From assembly GCA_905178155.1 (NCBI GenBank), contig CAJINV010000001.1:14315984-14379983 (forward strand): DNA of 64,000 nucleotides, written 5' to 3'. Shown here one piece after another: positions 56,674-64,000 of the stretch (the first letter of the stretch is position 1; each line of letters begins with the position of its first letter). The notes beneath the pieces are model-generated. The model was not told the origin of the DNA, made no database searches, and saw only the letters and a program-made list of their open reading frames with translations. Source of the DNA: Amoebophrya sp. A120. Its lineage: Eukaryota > Sar > Dinophyceae > Syndiniales > Amoebophryaceae. The position numbers were made by a program, and so were the translations under genes.

Positions 56674-57932
56674 GATCCTGCCGAGACGATGAAAGGGCTG
56701 TCGTTCTTGTCCTCGGGCTCTGTTTCGTGATACGCGAGAGCGATGAACTACTTTATCGGATGTAGTGTGTGGTGCTGCTTGTTACGACCTGCTTACTTCC
56801 TACGGAACGCGAACGACCGGAGGTAGTTCATTATTTGCGTAGTTTGAAGATGTACTAGTTAGTAAAGCCGTACAAGAAGTCTTCGTATTTTTGCTCTTCG
56901 TATTGTAATGCTGCGCATGAGCGTCTATCGCATTCTTTCAACAACACGCTACATCTGAAAAATTGAGCGGCGAACTTAGTCGGTTCAGTCTTACTTAGCT
57001 TTATTCTTGCAATGCTCTTACCTTGACATCATCTTTCTTGCTGCTGTCAATTTCTCTTACGCAAGGTCATATCCTAGCCGCTTTGCTTGAAAGCAAATCA
57101 CTTCAAATGATAGCAAAATCCAGGGTAGTTGTGCGTTGCTACACAAAATCAAGAAGGAGAGAAAGTTGCTAGGACGAAAACAACAATGTCTATGTCGAGG
57201 GGATCTGTCACATCCTGGTCGCCGCGGGGATCTGTCAGAAGTTCGTTAAAAGATGTGGATCACAATCCAGAGATGATGATAACGTTGGCAATGCTCTATC
57301 TGTCCGTTGATCTTTCTCCTTCATCTTCTACCGAGATCCTTTAGCTTCGTCGCTGCAGCAATGTTCTTTCATCCCAGCGTTTTGGTTTCGCGAGCTATAC
57401 TAGGCGTGAGCGTTACAATGCATTTTGGACAAGATCAAGTGTGCGCTTCTCTATCTGCTGGTAGATGAAGCTCGCTTAAAACTACATATGCAGAATGCGA
57501 TCCATCATCGTACTTGGATCGTCCCGCTCCGGGATCAACGAAAAAAACAATTTCTCTCCAGCTAAAGGATGCAGCATGACCGATTTTCTTTATGAAGACA
57601 CCGACCCTGATCATCGTTCTCATGCTCATGGCCGCGGGATACCAGATCTACATTCGTATGTGCTCATTCATGGATAGTACGCCCAATACTTTACTCGAAG
57701 TAAACGCCAAAGGGTGGGCTTATATACACATCACCATCGACAACAGTTTGCGCAGACTGTGCTTCACAGTTCTACTCACAGCGTTTGGAATTTTTCTTTG
57801 ATAATAAATGTGATGATCGTCAGTTTTTCGTAGCGCGCTTCATCATCTGTAGCATGCGATATTCAATTTGATGCACCACATGTATCATGTAGCGAACAGC
57901 ACTAGTTCCATTATACGCACGAAGCGTTCCTG
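56674..57932. other. Intergenic region
   Basis: A short plus-strand frame at 57592-57801 is hydrophobic but unsupported. I see no repeat or RNA gene. Confidence 0.35.
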
Positions 57933-60801
57933 CTATGCTAGTCCCGCTGGTACTGACGTGTCTGTGCCAAGTTGTTCCCCGCGAGCCGCTAATGCTGCCG
58001 CAGACCTTCCGTAGTGGGCCAGGCCTTCGTGCGGTATCCAGATGCTTGTTGCAAAGGCCGCGAAGAAGATCACGAACATGCACACGGACCCGATGGCGCC
58101 GGAGGGTAGGAAGTGTCCGGCGTTGACGAAACCCATGAAGAAGGTAAACTGGAGGGAAACGGTCAGGAAAAACCCGAAAACCGGGTACAGAGCGACAAGG
58201 AAGAGGAAAAAGGTCAAAACTGCGGCAACCATCATAGCGGGGGCTGCTTGCGGAAGATGTTTTTCCACGGCGGCAGAATCCATTTTCCACCAGAAGTCGC
58301 ATACCTGGAACAGAAGAATCATCGTGATTTCCAATAAATTCACGTCTAACAGTTAGTGTTAGAAGTGAATTGGAGTTGCTTGCTGGCGGTCTGTACAGGC
58401 CCGATGGTATTTCGGTTTTTGGGTCATCTGTGTGTCGCAGTCTTATAAATATACTTATGCCTTGCTCAAGCTCTTCCCCCCACCTGAATCTGCATGCTTC
58501 TGACAGAATCTTTCAGAAGTTATGTTCTGCCGGCCTGGACAGGCCCGACGGGATTTCGGTTTTTGGGCCCTTTCTTCTTCGCACTTATTCGCCTCGAGCA
58601 AGGTGCCCCCCCGAACTGAATCCTCACTCTTTTGAGCGAAAGACCTACAACTTGCTTGCTGGCGGTCTCCTGCACAGGCCCGACGGTATTTCGGTTTTTG
58701 GGTCATTTTTTTGCTGCAATTTGATACCTTGCTCAAGTTCTTCCCCCGCTCAGAATCTGCATGCTTCCGAAAGACTCTTTCAGGAGTTGTGTGCTGCCGG
58801 CCTGCACAGGCCCGACGGTATTTCGGTTTTTGGGCCTTTTCTTCTTCGCATTTGTTCGCCTCAAGCAACTTTCCCCCCCGACCTGAATCTTCACTCTTTT
58901 GAGCGAAAGACTCGCAAGTTGCTTGCTGGAGGTCTGCACAGGCCCGACGGTATTTCGGTTTTTGGGTCATTTTTTTGTCGCAATTTGATGCCTTTCTCAA
59001 GTTCTTTCCCCCAACTGAATCTGCATGCTGCCGACAGAATCTTTCAGAAGTTATGTTCTGCCGGCCTGCACAGGCCCGACGATACTTCGGTTTTTGGGCC
59101 TTTTCTTCTTCGCATTTGTTCGCCTCAAGCAACTTTCCCCCCCGACCTGAATCTTCACTCTTTTGAGCGAAAGACCTACAACTTGCTTGCTGGCGGTCTG
59201 CACAGGCCCGACGGTATTTCGGTTTTTGGGTCATTTTTTTGCTGCAATTTGATACCTTGCTCAAGTTCTTCCCCCGCTCTGAATCTGCATGCTTCCGACA
59301 GAATCTTTCAGAAGTTATGTTCTGCCGGCCTGCACAGGCCCGACGGTATTTCGGTTTTTTGGCCTTTTCTTCTTTCCATTTATTCGCCTCAAACAACTTT
59401 CCCCCCCGACCTGAATCTTCACTCTCCTGAGCGAAAAACTTGCAAGTTGCTTGCTGGCGGTCTGCACAGGCCCGATGGCATTTCGGTTTTTGGGCCATTT
59501 TTGTTTCGCAACTTTATGCCTTGCTCAAGCTCTTCCCCCCACCTGAATCTGCATGCTTCTGGAAGAATCTTTCAGAAGTTATGTTCTGCCGGCCTGCACA
59601 GGCGCGACGGTATTTCGGTTTTTGGGCCCTTTCTTCTTCGCACTTATTCGCCTCGAGAAAGGTTCCCCCCCGAACTGAATCTTCACTCTTTTGAGCGAAA
59701 GACTCGCAAGTTGCTTGCTGGCGGTCTGCACAGGCCCAACGGTATTTCGGTTTTTGGGTCCTTTTTGTGTCGCAATTTTTTGCCTTGCTCAAGTTCTTTT
59801 CCCCAACTGAATCTGCATGCTGCCGACAGAAGCTTTCAGAAGTTATGTTCTGCCGGCCTGCACAGGCCCGACGGTATTTCGGTTTTTGGGCCTTTTCTTC
59901 TTCGCATTTGTTCGCCTCAAGCAACGTTCCCCCCCGAGCTGAATCTTCACTCTCCTGAACGAAAAAATTACAAGTTGCTTGCTGGCGGTCTGCACAGGCC
60001 CGACTGTATTTCGGTTTTTGGGTCATTTGTGAGTCGCAATCTTATGCCTTGCTCAAGCTCTTCCCCCCACCTGAATGCGCATGCTTCTGGCAGAATCTTT
60101 CAGAAGTTATGTTCTGCCGGCCTGCGCAGGCCCGACGGTATTTCGGTTTTTGGGCCTTTTCTGCTTCGCATATATTCGAATCCGGTTACCAACGAAGATA
60201 TCTTCATTTTTATAAAAACAACTACAAGAAGCCGCATAGTACAATTAAATTTCATCTTCTGTGGCGTAGTATACAAATATCAACATCTAGCGCGAGTGAA
60301 AACATCGTCAGGAGATCAAAAAAAATGTACGATCGCCAGGTAGAAGAGCAGGCTCATGTTGAACCCGAGACAGGAAAAGCCCATGAGCAGGTAGCTGCGG
60401 TGCACCAGGGGGGACTCCCAAATGACGCGGAAGAAGTTCGTCCAGTAGATCATGGCGCAGGTAAAGAATACCCAGAAGGCTGCGTGAATTTTGTCCCACA
60501 CCCAGTTCAGTCCTTTCACCCATTTCTTCCTCGCATGTTTCCGCTCCGTGTCGTCTAGCGCGGAAAGCAGTTGCGCAGCTTCGGAGTCATTTGCAGATGC
60601 GGCGCCAATCGTCGAAGGGTTTGGGAGCACACCATGACTCGCAGCGTTTTGGTGCAAGCGCTGTTCCTCCAGATCGAGAGGATTTGGTATCCTTTTTCCA
60701 GCAAACGACGCGCTAGATGTTGCAGGCGTGGTTCTCGTGAGGTCCTCCAGTTCTGTGTCGACGGACCCGATAGGGACGTAGTTGTGTCGGACGGAAGGCA
60801 T
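57933..60801 (-). CDS. TMEM128-like four-pass membrane protein
   Basis: Exon 60801-60331 and exon 58304-57933 join in phase 0 across a 2026-bp GT-AG intron (GTACAT...TTCCAG), giving 280 residues from ATG 60801 (MPSVRHNYVPIG). The N-terminal 100 residues are soluble. Membrane segments follow: IHAAFWVFFTCAMIYWTNFF, SYLLMGFSCLGFNMSLLFYL, AVLTFFLFLVALYPVFGFFL with TVSLQFTFFMGFVNAG close after, and SVCMFVIFFAAFATSIWI. The order and the FWxxxxxxxxYxxxFF / FYxxxxxxxWW spacing resemble TMEM128, an ER-type protein of unclear function. The upstream open sequence to 60929 contains another hydrophobic stretch, so a longer N-terminus is possible. Confidence 0.55.
58305..60330 (-). other. Intron filled by a tandem array
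   Basis: The intron starts GTACAT and ends GTTCCAG in gene orientation with matching phase. About 90 percent of it is the 132-bp array, leaving short unique ends. Confidence 0.7.
58370..60180. repeat. 132-bp tandem array, 14 monomers, alternating A/B
   Basis: The landmark CAGGCCCGA recurs at 58395, 58540, 58675, then every 132 bp from 58675 to 60127. Odd copies share GCTTGCTGGCGGTCTG before it and GGGTCATTTTT after it. Even copies share TTCTGCCGGCCTG before it and GGGCCTTTTCTTCTTCGC after it. The true period is therefore a 264-bp dimer. The first two copies are slightly longer. Because 132 is a multiple of three, long stop-free frames exist on both strands. Confidence 0.95.
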
Positions 60802-61853
60802 GTTGGCTGCACCGGGGAAAGGCTTCGCAATCCAAAAGTACACAACGAAAACGAAAATGACACAAGCCGACAGGCAGTTGGGCGTAAAGTTTTGTGTTTG
60901 CAGGAGAAGCGTGGTACGGTGAAGCTTTCAGGTACCGGGGCCGCGGCCAAGAACGTTAAGAGCCTCTAGTTAAGTAGAACCTCTACACGTGAACATTCGC
61001 AAGCGTAAGTCATACACATCACGACCAGACACGGAGGTACACTCGGAAACAGAACTGGAGGGACCGGCTTGAATAGATACGTACAGACAACTGATCTTCG
61101 TTTATGTACTTGCTCTCACGCTCACTGCTTTGTCACTGTAGCAGGGGTCGCAGTCGTTCTCCAAGATGCCTTTCTCGCTGCCCTGCTCACTCATGAGATT
61201 GAGGGCCAAGCTTGCGGTCGTCGTCAAAAGCAATAGCAAACAAAAAGAATGCCACAAGTGAGGTGGCTGCAAGGTTAGCTGCCATTTAGTCACAAGGCAC
61301 AAGCCGTTACATGGCGCTGCGCTCCCCTCGAGTCATCGGGGACGCGCCAAAATGCGTTTTAGCTCTGTTTTTATTTGGTACACGACCTTACATCAATCTG
61401 ATAAGTTCTTACAGTGGAGGCCTCCGCCACATTTCCTTACTGTCAAGATGCACCATTTCCATCAAGGAAAAATGGCGACCACTCTCTCTCTGTCCGTCCC
61501 GGTTGTCCCTGGAGCCGGACGAGCGGTTTCCTCGAAGTGACATATTATCAATTGTTTCTCTTTCGATTGTAGCGAAATGTGATAGAATATTGTTGGTTAT
61601 TTGCTCAATACAGGATGGAGCGTCCTGTTTCACATAGAGCTCGAATCTTCGGCGAGTTAGCAGTGGTAAAAATCTGGTTAAGTGTGATGTTGATGTGGCA
61701 CCCGTAGTATCAATTTTACTTTTCGTGTAATAGACGGCGCAGAATCACAAGTTGTAGAGTAGACGGATAGGAACACGGTCAGATGTTCCTTAACCTTATC
61801 CCCCGCGGCGCGATGGCGGACCTCGACCTACTAGTTGAACCCTGACCTGCGAA
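60802..61853. other. Intergenic region or missing 5' exon
   Basis: Around 61290-61100 there is a hydrophobic minus-strand frame that looks like a signal peptide (HLWHSFCLLLLLTTTASLAL) followed by an acidic tail, but it has no ATG. It could be part of another gene's 5' exon. Nothing else is supported. Confidence 0.3.
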
Positions 61854-63430
61854 CTATTCGTCTTCCTCCTCGTCCTCATTGTCAAAGCCGAAGTCCAGGT
61901 ACTCGTCGAATTCGATCTCACCACCGCCATCGAAATCGACCAGGCCATACCGGTCTTCGAACTCCTCGTCGTCGCAATCGGGGTAGCGCTCGGTGAAAAT
62001 CTTCCGGATGATCTCCTTCGTGAGATGTGCGGGCTCGTCTGGGTAGTTGCACTCCTGGTCTTCGGGGAGGAAGCCCTTGAACTGCGCATAGATTTCCATG
62101 ATCTTCTCCAGACTCTTGTCGTGCCGCTTCGCCAGCTGCTCGAACGAGGGCTTGGCAACGTCGGCGGCGTCTGTTCGTTGTTGTAGGAGCGCACTAGAAA
62201 TAAAATCAGGGAAAGCAAATGCATTATCAGTATTTTGCCTTTCTTCATTCGCATTCCCATACAAAACGAGTCCACGACGATCTTCACGACACGACCATGC
62301 TAGAACCTGACGCAGTGCCTGTGGCTAGAAGTAGGCCTACGCGGGTGTACAACTAGTTTTGCTTGGAGTTGGAAATGGAATAAAACAAGAATCGATAGAA
62401 TTATTTGAGCAAAAATCTATCATCGCAATACTGATTTCCAGGTCGATTGTTTCCTTGCTGAGCCACTCCACGAATTCATCAAACTCAATCTGACCGCCAC
62501 CATCGAGATCGATTTCCGTGAACTTCTGCTCGAATTCTTCTTCGCCAAGCCCAGGCAACAGGTCGTACATGAGTTTGCGCATCACGTCTTTGCTCATGCC
62601 CGCTGGGTCCTCGGGATAGTCGTCCTCCATGCCCTCCGGCAGGAAACTCTTAAACTGCGTATGCAACCACTCGATCCTGAGCAGGAAGATGTTGTTCATG
62701 TTGTGCAGAAGCAGATCATTCAATCACAATGATCCGACAGACGATGGTGCACGAGTGTGCAGATAGCTGCCAAATTTCAGTAGACGAGGAATAAACTTGC
62801 AGCTTCCAGTTGTAAGAAGGAACCAGTACAAAAAAGATGCAGCCAAAAAACAGTAAGTACCTCGCCATGGTGAGCCCATACATGATGCAGAGATCGTTCA
62901 TTGGTGGTTTCGGTTGCTCCTCTTCGGCCGCAACACCCTCGTCCGCGTCCTCTACCAATTCTCCAGCACGGATGGCTAGTCTTCTTATCTTCAGCTCGGG
63001 CACTCGCTCACCTGAGTGAGATTTGATTTTGAAGAAGAAAATATTAGTCAAAACACAAATATAAATAACATCGTCGATCGGCGGCCAATGCTGATCTTAT
63101 CTCCTGCGCAGAGCAAAATCCAAAGTAGCGAGGATTCGAGAAAATACACAGACACACCACATAGCTAAGCGAGTCTGACATCCCCTTCAACTGAAAAGAA
63201 AAAGTATTACCAAAATCAAAAACAACTTCTTGCTGGCTGCACACACATACGCTAGTCGTAGAAAATTTGTACTTATCGCCATGGCTGCTTGGACGTCGAG
63301 CTCGCAGAGCTTTGTGAGTGAATACTGGTCGACGACGCCGTCGATGAGCATCAGCTTTAGGTAGGCTTGCCACAACTCCCAGGCCAGTTGTGCGGTAATG
63401 TTCCAAGCCTCAGCATTTTCCTCGAATGCT
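61854..63430 (-). CDS. Paired EF-hand protein, multi-exon
   Basis: A phase-consistent chain is exon about 63430-63273, GT-AG intron, 63011-62861, GT-AG intron, 62676 to about 62432, GT-AG intron, then 62170-61854. The 5' end is not fixed. Two copies of a module of about 75 residues are present: QFKSFLPEG..YPEDPAGMSKDVMRKL then EIDLDGGGQIEFDEF, and QFKGFLPED..YPDEPAHLTKEIIRKI then LVDFDGGGEIEFDEY. Each has one canonical EF-hand loop, so each probably binds one calcium ion. The N-terminal exon (LWQAYLKLMLIDGVVDQYSL) is helical. The C-terminus is an acidic tail. Likely a cytoplasmic calcium sensor. Confidence 0.65.
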
Positions 63431-63845
63431 TCATCTGTTGATTATTTATGTTTCATTCAGCGTCGATGAGCAACATCAGCTGCAAAGAAAGCGATTACCA
63501 TAAAAGTCAAAAAGTAGCAGCACTAGGTACTCGTACTACTAGTAAGAGTAAGTAGAGCAAGGACATAAAATATTTATGAAGATCGCGCCCGGAGGGCGAT
63601 ATTGGTAACCAAATGCGTGCGCGAAAATCTAACCAGCGCGAAAGCCAAACCAGCCGCGCGGCGAAAGTTCTTTTAATTAGAATCCCACTTCTTCTTCTTG
63701 GGTCGCGGGCCGCAGTTGTGCTCGATCTCCTTGATTACGCTCCACCACTTCCCCGCGGCCCTGAAGGGCCGCGGACAACTACTGTCGCCCGCGGCGGCCC
63801 GCAGGCTCCTGCGATAAGCATTGAAGGCGAAATCCGGTCTGGTAT
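63431..63845. other. Intergenic region
   Basis: AT-rich to about 63600, then GC-rich with a palindrome GCGGCCCTGAAGGGCCGC near 63753-63772. No gene seen. Confidence 0.35.
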
Positions 63846-64000
63846 TTCGCAGCGGGGCATCCTTTCTAGCCCCCTGCATGACAAACTGGCCTCCTGGCCA
63901 AGAAGGTATGTGCCCGGGGGGGGCAAGCCCCCCCCCGGACCCCCCCCATCCACCTTCGCAGCGGGGCATCCTTTCTAGCCCCCTGCATGACAAACTGGCC
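63846..64000. repeat. Direct repeat of about 110-bp period at window edge
   Basis: CGCAGCGGGGCATCC followed by CTGCATGACAAACTGGCC occurs at about 63847-63892 and again at about 63956-64000. The two copies are separated by a G-run and C-run hairpin (GGGGGGGGCAAGCCCCCCCC). The array may continue past the window. The GCATGACAAACTGG motif is shared with introners. Confidence 0.75.

Noticed and set aside
57592-57801. Short hydrophobic plus-strand frame
   Set aside because: 69 codons, no homology I can name, wrong strand for this gene array.
58370-60180. CRISPR-like array
   Set aside because: Monomers are 132 bp, contiguous and similar throughout, with no unique spacers, in a eukaryotic intron.
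58370-60343. 657-codon plus-strand frame with 44-residue repeats
   Set aside because: It has no ATG at its head, coincides exactly with a 132-bp tandem array inside an intron, and the minus strand is equally open. Openness follows from the period being a multiple of three. Kept as a finding to test, not as a gene.
1-64000. tRNA, rRNA or snRNA genes
   Set aside because: I looked for obvious tRNA arms and rRNA-like blocks and saw none; a covariance-model scan would be needed to be sure.

Overview
The window is eukaryotic nuclear DNA. Every gene I can support lies on the minus strand: about 17 genes over 64 kb with no strand switch. Protein-level frames are broken by two kinds of intron. The first kind is ordinary GT-AG. 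The second kind is eight introner-like introns of about 150-325 bp (one is 1.7 kb) that have terminal inverted repeats, begin TAT and end ATA, and are flanked by perfect 5-bp direct repeats. Removing one element plus one copy of its 5-bp repeat restores the reading frame in seven clear cases and probably in the eighth, and none of them can be spliced as GT-AG in the frame-keeping register. Transposon-like introns without GT-AG ends plus one-way gene arrays point to the dinoflagellate lineage, most probably a parasitic syndinian such as Amoebophrya. That placement is inference; no rRNA or organelle marker is present.

Layout, left to right (all genes read right to left). 1-4.5 kb: a Cys-rich multi-exon gene running off the left edge, holding a 1.7-kb introner that carries a secondary insertion. 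5.5-9.9 kb: a receptor with periplasmic-binding-type ligand domain, EGF-like module, pentameric ligand-gated channel region and cytoplasmic EF-hand. 11.5-14.9 kb: a JmjC/cupin oxygenase. 15.7-18.2 kb: a U-box protein. 19.2-25.5 kb: a small two-exon gene, a secreted protein, an EF-hand protein, and a 264-aa gene in which all four introns are introners. 25.7-32.0 kb: a 2102-aa leucine-rich-repeat protein in one exon.

32-34 kb is gene-free and hairpin-rich. 34.1-36.1 kb: an RS-rich protein. 36.4-41.0 kb: a type IA topoisomerase relative with a degenerate active site, whose second intron is a GC-rich inverted-repeat region. 41.3-42.5 kb: a low-complexity gene. 44.4-50.8 kb: a 2090-aa disordered protein with an introner at its 5' end. 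52.1-56.7 kb: one or two genes that may encode an ER Hsp70 exchange factor. 57.9-60.8 kb: a TMEM128-like membrane protein whose intron is almost entirely a 14-copy 132-bp tandem array of alternating A and B monomers. 61.9-63.4 kb: a paired EF-hand protein. The right edge has GC-rich direct repeats that share a motif with the introners.

The genes are not an obvious pathway. Calcium signalling recurs (three EF-hand genes), but co-location is more likely ordinary one-way gene packing than an operon. The most unusual content is the introner population, the chimeric receptor-channel and the probable pseudo-topoisomerase.
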